This document shows positions 53,094 through 64,000 of a DNA stretch of 64,000 bases, piece after piece. Source of the DNA: Diphasiastrum complanatum (taxonomy: Eukaryota > Streptophyta > Lycopodiopsida > Lycopodiales > Lycopodiaceae); assembly GCA_029204225.1 (NCBI GenBank), contig CM055105.1, positions 13,845,721-13,909,720 on the forward strand. The letters run 5' to 3'. Within the stretch, counting starts at the first letter, position 1. Every line of letters starts with the position of its first letter. The translations under genes were made by a program, and so were the position numbers. Under the pieces are notes generated by a model. The model did no database searches. It was not told the origin of the DNA and saw nothing but the letters and a program-made list of their open reading frames with translations.

Positions 53094-56000
53094 ATGTCAA
53101 GTTCACAGGGCGCCGATTTCATTGGTGCTGATACTATCAATTCACAGTCTCCTAGTTTCACAGCTATGGCTCCTCCCTTATCATGTTTTTCCAAGTCCAC
53201 CTCTGAACTGAGAGTTCCACAAGAACAAATATCCTTTGTGAAGACTCCAGCTAACTATTCTCCAAGAGTGCTGCCACTAGGGGGATCTCTTTCATCATGG
53301 GAAGTGAGTGGCCTAAAATCTAACACTCCTAACCTCGCACTCCCTGATTCTCTGAGAAGAAGTCCAGGCAGAGGTCAGTGTTCACAGTCATCTGTTCAGT
53401 CGTCCAGCAACAGCAGTGGAATCTCTTCCCAACATCTTTTTTCTTCTAGTGATTCTCTTGCCAGTGCCATTACCATGGGTGGAGAGTGGCAGCAGATGTT
53501 GCTTTCCACAGTGGGTTGTACGTCTGGCATGACATCAATTTTGTCTTCATCCTCTAAATCTGCAACAAACTCTTTAAACGCAATTGCTGATGTTTATGCT
53601 AATAAACCCAGTCTCAAAGTCAGGGAGCCTAAGGTTAGCTTTCAAGGCATTTTGCTTGGCAAGGAAACTTCTTTTCTCAGGCCATTACCACCTCTACTCA
53701 GTAGTCCTAGCCAGCATCAAGTAGGAGGGCTACTAAGTGTGGACAAAGCACAAAGCGTAGGAAGTGGGTGGAATAGCTTGGAAACGTCAAGCAATTCAGG
53801 CATCACCATAGACCCCTCAAGAGGAGCTTTTGCATCGCAAGGAATAAGTCCAGTGAGCGTTCATGACTTACAACAGCTTGCTTGTGATTCTGTGTTTGGA
53901 GAAGCTATGTCAATTCCTCCATTCTGCGATGGAGGAACAAGCCATCTTGCCACTCAAGCATTCTCCTTGAAAGAAGAAGACAAAAGTATGCTCAGGTTCG
54001 AAGGAGCTCTGCCAGACATTCAGCACCCCGGTAGCAGTAAGCTCCTTGGTTCATCTGGTTGCTCCACTCTCGAGAGTTCTGTACCTAGTACGCTGGCCAT
54101 GGGTGAGCCAGTCTCGAGGCCCCTGCCAGAACTTTGTGCTGTCAATTTTCGAGCCAAGGCTTCAGGAGAATGCCTCGGAAAGCGTGTTGGAGAAGCCAAG
54201 GGTATTGATGTTGCTGATAAAAGTGTAAGAAAACCAGGATCTTCTGCTTCACTAGAGCTAAACAGAGCTGGTTTCTTGTACACTGTCAATTATGAGTCCG
54301 ATGAAACGGACCACCCCAGTCCAAGAATTGAAGATTCTTCAGGATCTGAGCAAGCTAATGTAGGAAACGGTAGCAGTGCTGCCAAAAAGAGGAGTTTTCT
54401 TGAGGCAAAGCTCAAAGACGTGTCCTGTGTCACAACCACCTTGAATGCTGAAGATAAAAAGGTAGCAGATAGCAATTTTGCATTGGTGACAATTTTCTGA
54501 TCTTTGATTAGAAAGGGTGTTCACTTTTGTTGAGAATGACGTGTTTTTTGGTCTATGTTTAATCTTGATTGATTGATATGTTACAGTAAGAATTTTAAAT
54601 TGATGTGGTATGTTACTGCTGGTATGACCAACATAGGGCTCTGCAAACTACTGATGGCAGTGAGATTTGTGTAGTTTGTCCATTCCATATGGTAAGGGAA
54701 GTGTCTAATCAACAAGAAAATGATGGTTTTGTTGATTCCATTACCTATAGTTCTGTGACAGATGTAAGATGTGTTTTGGAGGTGGTTATCAGTTTTATGA
54801 AGTCACTTAGCATGTCTTGTGTGGTGTACTCATGCACAATGTTTCTTGCTGACAGGAAGTGATGAATGAATTTGCATTAAAACGACAAAAAGGTGTTGAG
54901 CCTGCAAAAGAAGAGGAAAACAAATCAGTTATGGAACGTAGCGCAAGTGATAATTCTGGAAACTCTACCCCAGGATCAGTGAAGGAGAACAGCAAGCCTC
55001 CTGAGCCCCCAAAGGCAGACTATATCCATGTCAGAGCTAGACGAGGTCAAGCAACTGATAGTCACAGTCTTGCGGAAAGAGTAAGGCTTGTATTAGACTG
55101 ACCAAATCTCCATTGTGCTTCTTTGAAAGCTTTGGCCTCTAGGTGGTTCTAAGAATATCAACCTGACTTAAGAAATTCTGAGGTCATTCTGTCTGGATCC
55201 ATGTGAATTAATGTCTGCCTGCTATGACAGGTGCGAAGAGAGAAAATCAGTGAAAGAATGAAATTTTTGCAGGACCTTGTGCCTGGGTGTAATAAGGTGA
55301 TCCTTATGTCCTTTCTCCTGTAGTAGACACTACCACGTGGTCCTTCCTTAGATTTTCTGAGAATGTAGTAAATCATCCTAAATCCTCAATGCTACCTGTC
55401 AAAGGAAGAGAAGAGAGTACATGAGGCCTTAGAAATACTAAGAAGATGATCTGCATTCCATGTAGTCCAATGTTTGTTACACGATCACATGCTAAGAGGA
55501 TTCCTCATGAACTGAACTCTACAAGCATTTTTTTGTGACACAATTGCATACTCAAGTAGAAGGTTCTTCATTGTAGGAGAGGTTAATTGCAGGTCACTGG
55601 CAAAGCTGTGATGCTTGATGAGATAATCAATTATGTGCAGTCATTGCAGCGCCAAGTAGAGGTAATTGTGCTTTGTTAGTTCACGGTTGATCATTCAAAG
55701 TTAAATTTTTCCTAGATTAAGGCTCTCTAGAGTATGTAAAGCGTTGCTGCATTAGAGTAAGACTACTACAGTTATGATGACAGAAAATCTGCTTCTGTGG
55801 AAGCAAGTTCTATGGCTCAAAGCTTTAGATTGGTTTGCAGTTTCTCTCCATGAAGCTAGCTGCAGTAAACTCGAGGCTGGATTTCAACTTGGACAGCCGT
55901 GTAAACAAAGAGGTATGCAAACTGAAATGATGTGATTTCTAGCCTGTGATCACTGAGAGTATCGGTACTATAACATAAAATGTATGAACATTTAATAAAT

Positions 56001-56951
56001 AATTTGCATTTTATTGTTTTTAATTTGGATGAACAATGAAGAGATGAAATTTAATAGACCGTTGCACTTGGAATTTTCCTGTGAGAAAGTCCAGTTTTCC
56101 TGGAGCACCACCAAGTTCACTCTCTTTTGTTGCAGTTTATGCAGGGATCTGTTTCGCAGAATCTGGCTGAAGAAATTCAGCCAGCAAGCAGTTATCCACA
56201 AGTTTATCAACAAAAGCAGACTCAATTACAAGCAGGTTTGAAAGGTGTACTTGACCTTAGATCCCTCAGTGAAGTTCCCATTGCTCCTTCACAAGGAATA
56301 CCAATATCATCACCTTCCGCTGAAGGGTATGGTGGTGTTATCTCTCAGGTGTGCATACATCTTACGAAGGATCTTCTGGTTGCGAAAGTACAATGTCATA
56401 TGGTTAGTTGCATTGGAAATTCAAACTGGAGTCGCCTTTATTTATAGGTTAATAAAGGGTTGTCCAGTTTTTACTTCTTTTTTATTTTCATAATACTTGT
56501 ATATGAATGCACACTCTTGCAGAAAAAAAGCCTATGGGACGGTGAGCTACAAAGCATTGTTCAAATGGGCTTTGTTCAAACTAGACAATACCCTTTGGAG
56601 TTACAAGAACTTCAGGGTACGTGCCTGATAGTGAATACCTCCTTAGAAATTGTTCCTTGATGTAGCCTTCAAAGTATGTTCGTTCTGACCTTCATATTGG
56701 CTGAGCCTGTGTTTCGCCTCCTTATAAACACTGTGCAATGTTCTTTGGACTTACCTCTATGCGTGTGGCCAAAACTTACGCTTGAGTTCTAATGATGCGA
56801 GTAGGAGAGATGCAGCATCTATTTAACGCTAGCATGGTGGAATTGATTATCTGAGACTTTCAGAGCACCGCCCTGAAGTATTGGAAAGTGATGTCATGTT
56901 TTTCTTTTTGCAGGTCAAATACAAGCTGGACAATTGAAAGCTGATATATGA
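53094..56951 (+). CDS. bHLH transcription factor, CIB/BEE-like (subfamily XII)
   Basis: Coding exons: 53,094-54,461; 54,856-55,080; 55,231-55,296; 55,593-55,661; 55,841-55,912; 56,136-56,348; 56,523-56,616; 56,914-56,951. All introns are GT-AG (150-394 bp) and the frame holds for 714 codons. ATG 53,094 is the first Met after an in-frame stop at 53,067. Exon 1 (456 codons) is a Ser-rich, probably disordered N-terminus. The bHLH lies at about residues 517-585: [40 protein letters not shown], then the second helix ([20 protein letters not shown]). H526, E530 and R534 are the H-E-R residues that read a G-box or E-box. The family acts in the nucleus in growth, brassinosteroid and light responses; dimer partners cannot be told. 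Arabidopsis relatives are mostly shorter, so the long N-terminus is notable. Confidence 0.93.
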
Positions 56952-57774
56952 AAATAGACTTTCAGCTTCTCTAATTTTTTTGACTCTACAGTCAAGTTCT
57001 GCAACATTTCTTAGAAGGGAAGCATTCCAATGTTGTTCCTTATTTATATTGTCAAAATTGAACCTCGAAGCAGTATAAAAATCCCAAACTTAAGAGGCTG
57101 AAAAGTAAAAAGCAATCCAACTTTTGTTTTCTGCAATTGTATCGAGGGATCAAACATATACTATAGATTACAAGATACATTGACCAGATCTAGCTTTACC
57201 AACTAACAGATGGCTGGAGAGGCTCTGTACCATAATGTTTCGCTGGCTTCATATTATACAAAATCTTTTCTTTTGAGAGTCTTTGACAGGGAATGACCTT
57301 CAACTATATGTTGTGCGCCTGATGTTTAGTAAAGATCTCCTCGGAAATAGCAGGGATTGACTAACCCAGATTGAACCGAGCCGTGCGTTTGCTTGATCAG
57401 GTCCCTTCCTGTAAAATGTCTGGAATGATTTCTTAAGGCTTTCTATAAAGTGTCAAATCACATTGTTTCTAAGCTTGATATGACAAACTCGGCTGAGGAA
57501 AGTTTACTTATATTTGATCATTGGCAGCATTTTTGGGATCATATACTAAGAAGTAAATTTAGTTTGTTCCACCCAATTTTTGTGAATCGTTGAGTTACCT
57601 TGAGCTGACGTACTGCCCAAAACTTTGTCAACCCAAAACACCTAAAGCACGGATCTACTTTGGAGTTTCATGCATGAAAGACTCCTTAGCAAGTTAAGAG
57701 CTGGCACCATGATTCTGATCTGTAAAAGTTAAGGCCTTGAACTTAGACCTCTTGTAGGAGTGAGTATCCTTCAA
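56952..57774 (+). other. 3' flank of the bHLH gene
   Basis: Presumed 3' UTR then intergenic DNA. No clear AATAAA within the first 100 bp, which is common in plants. No other feature seen. Confidence 0.4.
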
Positions 57775-57782
57775 GTTTGGTA

Positions 57783-58435
57783 CATGGATGCCCAGAAATG
57801 CGTTTTTGGGAGGACGCGTTTCTAAAACTGCGTTTCTGAGAAACGCGTTTTTTTACACCCAGAGTCGTTAAAAAATAAATAAAATTTTTTGGGAAAAATA
57901 GCTTATGTTGAAATTTTTTTAGGGGATCAATGGTCAACCTCTCAGAAGTGTAGTAGATGGGGCACAAACAGATCTTATTTTCAATAGCTATTTGGTTGTT
58001 ATTTGCTCTGGTTTTCAATAAATGCTCAGGGGGTTTGGGGGGCAACGCCCCCCAATGGTAGGGTCCAAGGGCTGCCGGTAGACCCCGGCCCCGACTGTAA
58101 GGCCTCTTCATGATTTGACTTTCCAACTCCTGAACGAAAACACACTTACTGGGACCATCTGTGATCGTAACGAACAGGCTAGAGGTTAGTTTTAAATTTT
58201 TATCCTCGACAGAACCCAACAAGGATTAATGCACCTGAACTGGACCATCTTGCACCCAAAACAATCGGCAAATTACACAATAATTATGCTCTTAATTAGA
58301 GCTTTCATCTGATACTTATACTGCCCCAAAAAAAACCAAAAAAAAAAAAACGTTTCTGGAATTTTTTTTAAAATTTCAAAAGCGCGTTTCTGAACCGTGT
58401 TTCTAAACGCGATTTAGAAACGCTAGGCATCTATG
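57783..58435. mobile_element. hAT-like MITE
   Basis: A 653-bp element flanked by an exact 8-bp target duplication, GTTTGGTA (57,775-57,782 and 58,436-58,443), the size typical of hAT transposons. Terminal inverted repeats start CATGGATGCCCAG and CATAGATGCCTAG and go on into repeated GAAACGC/GCGTTTC motifs. The centre has a strong hairpin (GGGGGGCAACGCCCCCC). No transposase is encoded; a minus-strand open frame of about 160 codons crosses its left end and is not conserved-looking. Confidence 0.75.
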
Positions 58436-58443
58436 GTTTGGTA

Positions 58444-59640
58444 TACCTTATGCAAGCATTATGCTACATTACAAGAAGACCTAAGCTCAGTCAATCATTA
58501 CCTGGAATTAATAAGGTGGGTATAGCATGTGAATAAGGGGTAGGCCACTGTTTACTTATAAGTTATAAACAAGGAGACTGTTGTGCATTCTCTGTGCAAT
58601 GGGATATGCAACTCTCCGATACATTGCATGACAGTTTGCCAAAGGTTTAGGATGTTAATTTTTGTGAACAAGTCTGAAAAAATTATTTTCTTGTAACATT
58701 AGTCTGAAAGTTCATCTTGTTGGAATGTGTGCCAGGTCCTAGTATTTGTCTATTTTCATAGAAATGTAGTTGGGATTGAATGACCACTGAAAATCTGAAC
58801 ACCACCCATTGGTTAGGGTCTCTAGAACTCGGTTGACACATGTCCAAAAATGCATTACCTAGCCAACAATGCTCTTGTTGGAGGGACATGAAGAGGAATA
58901 AAGAGGATTACAATCTCAAGCTCTGCTCCCTTTGACTTTACTACAAGCGAATTAGATTTGGACAACTTCGAACCCACAAGATCACAATAAGGTGTAATTT
59001 CAAGCATTAAAACACAAGAATGAGCCTTCAAAAGGTGCAAAGCTTTTAAGAAGACTTATCACAAACAATTTCACAAGAATGTCGTTCTCAAAGCAAAGGA
59101 GAGCCACACTCAGCTTGCTATCCCTATTATCATAAATAAGTAAGCAAGTAAAAGCATGTTAAAAGCCAAAAGTATTTCACATGCTGCAAGTCTTTCAGAT
59201 AAAATACATCCATTACATGATTTTCTACGTTTAGTACTTTTAAGGTATTCTATACAAGACCTGCAAAGAATATGAATGCTATGTTGCTTGGCATAACATT
59301 GTGAAAAAATTTGAGCTCAAAAGGGGCTTTTTAAAGAGATACTTTTTTTTTCTCTCAAAATTTTCTTACACATGGACCAATCAAAACACTCAAATTTGAA
59401 ATCTACATAATGTAGTTCTTTTAAATTAGTTTTCTTGTCTTTTTAAATAAATTATAATTTTGGATTGGGAGCAACCTGTCAATAAGTCATTTTATCTGTA
59501 GTATAGTATGTAACTCAACAAAAAAATAATAATAGTGTAACTTTTGAACCGTAGCTTGGATTAGACGATTATGGTGCCATAAGAAAGCCCTCGACGATGT
59601 TAGATTTCTTATGCTCAGCCTTAAAGAAAAAATCGTTAAG
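58444..59640. other. AT-rich intergenic DNA
   Basis: No coding frame above about 70 codons, no repeats of note. Confidence 0.4.
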
Positions 59641-59945
59641 TAATGAGCATCTTGAAAATGGAAGGCCGACAACATGTCTTGGGACCTTCACATTTTTCCC
59701 CTTTAAAGTTTTTCCCTGGTGCCTTAAATGATTTAAGGCACCTTTGCTTTTTCGCCTTTTTCGTGCCTTCGCGAAAAAGGAGACACAATGACCAGAATGC
59801 CTTAGAAAACCATTTTAAGACACCTTCGCCTTTTTTGCTTTTTTTGCCCCTTCGCGAAAAAGGAGACAAATGCCTTAGAAACTATTTTAAGACACTTTCG
59901 CCTTTTTCATCTTTTTTGCTGCCTTCAGTCTAAGGCACCTTCGTC
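59641..59945 (+). repeat. Direct repeat, left copy: copia pol tail and minisatellite
   Basis: Begins GAGCATCTTGAAAATGGAAG, which in frame gives LKMEGRQHV, a form of the copia RNase H tail. It continues into GCCTTAAA../TTCGCGAAAAAGGAGACA repeat units. The same sequence follows the copia remnant at 62,820. The arrangement suggests a duplicated copia end. Confidence 0.7.
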
Positions 59946-60300
59946 TTCTACTCAAATCAGCAACAAGAAGAAGAAGATGAAGCAGCTTTCATGACCAACA
60001 TCGGAGAACAACAGGATATCGATTCCTGGTATCTAGATTCCGGAGCAATTCAACACATGACTCACCATCGCGACTCGTTCAAAGACTATAAGTCATTCAC
60101 TTACTCTCGAGTTGTGCAACTTGGACAAAACTCATTACATTCAATCGAAAATGAAGAAACAGTCAGAGTTGAATTCAAAAGAGGTGAGGTCGGATTTGGA
60201 ACGTTCTCCACGTTCCAAATCTGACCAAGAGTCTGCTCTCAGTTAGCAGAATCACCGATTCAGGTCGGAGGGTCGAATTCAAATACATACGGCTACATAA
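59946..60300 (+). pseudogene. Ty1/copia protease
   Basis: ATG-proximal frame from 59,991 with WYLDSGAIQHMTHHRDSFKD, the copia retropepsin motif with catalytic D-S-G intact. It ends at a stop at 60,224, and the next domain resumes in another frame. Upstream gag is missing. Confidence 0.85.
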
Positions 60301-61304
60301 TTCTTGACAAATTCCGGAAGGTGCTAGCCTATGGAAGAAGAAGCAGCTATTTTTACAAACTCAGCCATTGCTATTCTTCTAACAGTCAAGCTTCTCACAC
60401 AACCACTTCTGAATCAACTGATATGCTGTGGCATTTCAGACTAGGCCATCTTAACTTTAACAATATTGAGCGAATGTTAGCTCAGAGTCTAGTACAAGAT
60501 CTGCCTACAGTCAGCAAGCCAACTTCTCTATGCGAAATCTATATTATCAGCAAGCATGCTAGAAGTCCCTTCAGTTCAGACGTAGTTCATACATCTAAGG
60601 GCTTGCTTGACCTTGTACACAACGACATTTGTGGCCCGATGCAGACTGCTTCCACAAGGGGAGCTCTCTATTTCCTAACCTTCATCGACGGCTTCTCTCG
60701 AAGGACTGCAACCTACTATATGAAGAACAAATCTGAAGCATTCAAATTCTTCAAGCAGTTCAAGGCGTCTATAGAAAACCAGACCCAGAGGAAGATCAAG
60801 GCCCAATGCACAGATGGAGGGAGAGAGTACATCTCCACAGAATTCAAGGAGTTCTACAAGGCCAACGGGATACATCAACAATATACAACTAGCTACTCAC
60901 CGCAGTCCAATGGTGTAGCTGAACGGAAGAATCGGACACTCATCGAGAGTGCCAAGAGCATGATGGCCCATGAAGAAATCTTGGGTAGAAGTTTTACTAC
61001 AGCTACCTATTTGCAGAATCGATCCATCACCAAATCCCTGAATGGCAAGACAACTTATGAGGTGTGGACATGATCAAAACCATCACTCAAACGTATTCGA
61101 GTGTTTGGATGCATCGCTTTCGTTCAGATCCCTGAGGATCTAAGAAGAAAGCTAGATGACAAGAGCAGGAAAACAATTTTCATCGGCTATTCCCCAGACC
61201 ACAAAGCATACAAGCTCTACAATTTGGATATCGAGAAGGCATTCACCAGTAGAGATGTTATTTTCGTGGAAGACCAATTCATCGACCACATGGAAAGCCA
61301 TTGA
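60301..61304 (+). pseudogene. Ty1/copia GAG-pre-integrase and integrase
   Basis: LWHFRLGHLNFNNIERM (pre-integrase), then the integrase core: DLVHNDICGPM, ALYFLTFIDGFSRR, CTDGGREYIS and SPQSNGVAERKNRTL. The three catalytic acidic residues appear present. The zinc-binding CxxC at the start reads CEIYIISK, so one Cys is replaced. A stop at 61,071 splits the C-terminal part (RVFGCIAFVQIPEDLRRKLD, KTIFIGYSPDHKAYKLYN), which ends at 61,304. Confidence 0.88.
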
Positions 61305-62376
61305 TAATTCCGATCCAAGGATCGAGCAACCAGTCAATTCTGATCCAGAGATTCAACTATAGAACATCGACGCTGACTCAGACAATGAGTCAGAATTTCA
61401 ACGAGTCAACCCACATCAGAAGACCGAAGTTCAAACCAGAAGGTCAAACAGGTCCAGACAGCCTCCATCCAGATTTATGGATGATCCGGCCTGCTACTTT
61501 GTGTAGGAACCAACCACCATTTCTGAGGCAATGTCTACTCCTGATGCTGACCAGTGGAAAGTAGCAATGGACACTGAATTTGATTCTTTGATGGAGAATC
61601 AAACATGGGAGGATCGAAAACCGGTTCCATGCAAATGGATATTCAAGGAAAAGTACGACGCTGAAGGAAGGCTAAATCGTTACAAGGCCAAGCTAGTTGC
61701 CAAAGGCTTTTCTCAGATTCCAAACCTGGATTATTCAGAAACCTTCAGCCCAGTCGTCAAACACGTGTCGATTTGCCTAGTCGTCTCCTTTGTAGCCGCA
61801 ACAGTTCTTGACGTCCACCAGATGGATGTCTAGACCGCCTTCCTTAATGGAACCATCGAAGAGGAGATCTATATGACGCAGCCAGAGGATAGAACTCAAT
61901 GGCAAGCAACAGCACCTTGTTTGCAAAATCCACAAGGCACTCTACGGGCTGAAACAGTCACCCATAGCCTGGTTCCAGAAGATCAATGCATTTCTGATAG
62001 AAAATGGTATCATTGCAAACTCAGCAGACTCGAATGTCTACTTCAAGTCTGTATCAGATTATTTCATCATCATCACTCTCTATATTGATGACACACTCTT
62101 ATTTAGTAACAATCTAAATCTGATGAAGGATACAAAATGCATGCTGGCTCAGGAATACAAGATGACTGACCTGGGTCCAGTCCACTATTGTCTCTCGGAA
62201 TCCAAATCCAACGAGATCGACCCAGCAAACTGATTTTCATCAATCAACAATGATATCTCAACAACGTGCTAGAAAAGTATGGAATGACCAACTGCAAACC
62301 AAGTTACTTTCCACTTGACCTTGGACTAAAGTTATCAAAGAAATAGTCTCCTCAAATTGAGGCATGAAAGGAGGAG
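61305..62376 (+). pseudogene. Ty1/copia reverse transcriptase
   Basis: Contains the copia RT start (WKVAMDTEFDSLMENQTWED, CKWIFKEKYDAEG, YKAKLVAKGFSQ, DYSETFSPVVK), a stop near 61,831, AFLNGTIEEEIYMTQPE, and later ITLYIDDTLLFSNN. That last is the active-site motif with YIDD where YVDD is common. At least four stops or shifts inactivate it. Confidence 0.88.
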
Positions 62377-62819
62377 ATGAAGGGCTACCCGTTTCAATCC
62401 GTCATCGGCTCATTGATGTATGCAATGATCTGCACGCAACCAGACCTTGCATATACGATCAGTACACTTAGCCAGTTCCTATCAAATCCAGGCTTAACTC
62501 ATTGGAAGGCACTAACAAAGGTCATGAAGTACATCCAAGCAACGAAAACTCTCAGCATCTGCTACGGAGGCAACCACACGCCAACATCCTTGAAGCCTAC
62601 ACAGATGCAGATTGGGCAAGAGATATTAACACCAGAAAATCAACTTCTAGATTTGTATTTTCATACAACCAAGGCCCAATCTCATGGAACAACCATTATC
62701 ATCAACAGAATTCGAATACATAGCTGCCACAAATGCACCCAAATAGGTGATCTGGCTAAGGCAACTGCTGGCAGACCTCAACCTTGCACAAACACTTCCT
62801 ACAACAATCTATTGTGACA
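62377..62819 (+). pseudogene. Ty1/copia RNase H
   Basis: FQSVIGSLMYAMICTQPDLAY, LSQFLSNPGLTHWKALTKVM, then in another frame EAYTDADWARDINTRKSTSR and EFEYIAATNAPK, ending TIYCDKMSFLKMEGRQHV. Motif order is normal for copia; it is frame-shifted several times. It passes into the right-hand minisatellite copy. Confidence 0.85.
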
Positions 62820-63270
62820 AAATGAGCTTCTTGAAAATGGAAGGCCGACAACATGTTTTCAGACCTTCACATTTTTCCCCTCTAAAGTTCTCCCCTCGTG
62901 CCTTAAACGGTTTAAGGCACCTTTGCTTTTTCGCCTTCTTCACCCTTTTTCGTGCCTTTGCGAAAAAGGAGAGATAGTGGCCAGACTGCCTTAGAAAACC
63001 ATTTTAAGACACCTTTGTCTTTTTTGTCTTTTTCGCCCCTTCGCGAAAAAGGAGACAAATGCCTTAGAAACCATTTTTAAGGCACCTTCGACTTTTTCAC
63101 CTTTTTTGCCCCTTCGTGAAAAAGGAGACAAATGCCTTAGAAACCATTTTAAAGCACCTTCATCTTTTACGTCTTTTTCGCTGCCTTTAGTCTAAGGCAC
63201 CTTCGGTTTTTTCGTCTTTTTCACCTTCTTTGCTGCCTTCAGTCTAAGGGCACTTTCGGGTTTTTTGCGT
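62820..63270 (+). repeat. Direct repeat, right copy, with about 73-bp minisatellite
   Basis: Same opening as 59,641, then tandem units starting at about 62,999, 63,071 and 63,144, each with TTCGCGAAAAAGGAGACA and GCCTTAGAAACCATTTTAAG. Units are 72-73 bp with point differences. Confidence 0.75.
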
Positions 63271-63765
63271 TTTTTGTGTTTTTGTTACATTGGCAGACCG
63301 ACGTTGCCAACTTATCATCAACCCTAAAACAGCTGGAGAAACAAATATCCTAAGGGTGGTTACCAACTTTGTACAGATGCAAAACTGGAGTAAATGGCAG
63401 TTAAGGCATAAGATATTTTTCTCTCGACACTTGTAAATATATATACTAGTTGAATCAAGCTATGTAAGTGTTAATTGAGTTGATTGAATTTTTCTTTCAA
63501 TCAGAGTTATCTGTAGCTAGCGTAATCATGCTCAACAAGCTGAAGTTATTACTTCAAGCAATTGTACTCACTGTTGATATTAATCAGAGTGCAATTTTTG
63601 TCTTACTACTGCGTTATTCATTTGCGCAATCTGTATGAATTCTTCTACTTGAATATTTCTACTGCTAATTGTTGCGTTTTCGTTCCTAACGCTCAAATCC
63701 TTGAGCTTCCACTGCCGCTCACACCCCCATGGTTTTACGACAGACGAGAGCTTTCCAACGACACC
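63271..63765. other. No recognisable feature
   Basis: AT-rich; short open frames only. Confidence 0.35.
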
Positions 63766-63940
63766 CAACATGATCCAGTTCTAAGCTACAGTAAAAAAAT
63801 GTTGTCAATCAAGGTTATATTTGGTCAAAGCAGTTGGTCAACTTGATATTTGGAGCGATATTAAGTTGACCAACTACTTTGACCAAATATAATTCTGACT
63901 GACAATATCTTTTTAACTGTAGCTCAGAACTCATGTTGCT
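63766..63940. mobile_element. Foldback (MITE-like) element
   Basis: Near-complete inverted repeat of about 175 bp. The core arm, AGCTACAGT.. through GTCAAAG.AGTTGGTCAACTT, is about 61 nt with roughly 87% pairing and a central loop of about 18 nt. Pairing continues outward through GTTCT and CAACATGA after a 4-nt bulge. No clear target duplication was found. A small-RNA precursor is an alternative reading. Confidence 0.65.
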
Positions 63941-64000
63941 GTATACCTGCACCTGATGCCTGAAAAGATTCATCTCTGCTTGAGAGAGTGGTCTTGAATC

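Noticed and set aside
57743-58222. 159-codon minus-strand frame as a gene
   Set aside because: It crosses the left terminal repeat of the hAT-like MITE and its central G/C hairpin, and lacks any motif.

Overview
The window is nuclear DNA of a land plant. The evidence is one spliced, plant-specific bHLH transcription factor gene (CIB/BEE-type, subfamily XII) surrounded by plant-type LTR retrotransposons (chromoviruses, Athila/Tat-like Ty3 elements, Ty1/copia), Helitron helicase remnants, a hAT-like MITE, a tiny tRNA-like SINE and many CA/GA microsatellites. I cannot name the lineage. Compact introns, a very long first coding exon and a CT-rich leader would fit a seed-free plant or a gymnosperm, but this is a guess.

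Layout. 1-6.6 kb: chromovirus 3' end, then a copia element whose middle is replaced by LTR material of two families that recur through the window, called here L1 (LTR about 1.24 kb) and L2 (LTR about 0.91 kb). 6.6-8.9 kb: an orphan exon-like segment, degenerate tandem repeats and a tRNA-like SINE. 8.9-25.7 kb: one large Athila-like element inserted in a Helitron helicase gene. Its 5' part (LTR, primer site, leader, start of gag) was later inverted, and its 3' LTR took a 4.6-kb block containing L1 DNA. 25.9-29.4 kb: LTR, primer site and broken gag-protease of another Ty3 element. 29.4-32.9 kb: AT- and CA-rich DNA without genes. 32.9-48.4 kb: nested L1 and L2 elements, including a nearly pristine L2 copy (33,709-38,955) and a complete but non-coding L1 element (42,064-48,385) carrying a nested solo LTR in opposite orientation. 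49.1-49.6 kb: integrase relic. 49.9-57.0 kb: the bHLH gene with upstream region and a uORF. 57.8-58.4 kb: hAT-like MITE. 59.6-63.3 kb: degraded copia pol between direct repeats. 63.8-63.9 kb: foldback element.

How the parts relate. L1 and L2 have different LTR bodies but share LTR termini, a Met-tRNA primer site and a roughly 0.5-kb leader. The leader carries five short hairpins of the form GTGCT...AGCAC, conserved where the loops vary. L2 copies encode gag-protease or integrase-chromodomain parts, while L1 copies encode nothing recognisable. L1 therefore looks like a partner mobilised in trans by L2, with the hairpin leader a candidate packaging signal. This is the most interesting system in the window.

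The only gene that looks intact is the bHLH gene: eight coding exons, 714 codons, all GT-AG junctions, reading frame kept throughout. Everything else that encodes protein is transposon-derived and mostly broken. Coordinates and splice sites were read by eye, so boundaries of repeats without a target-site duplication may be off by some tens of bases.
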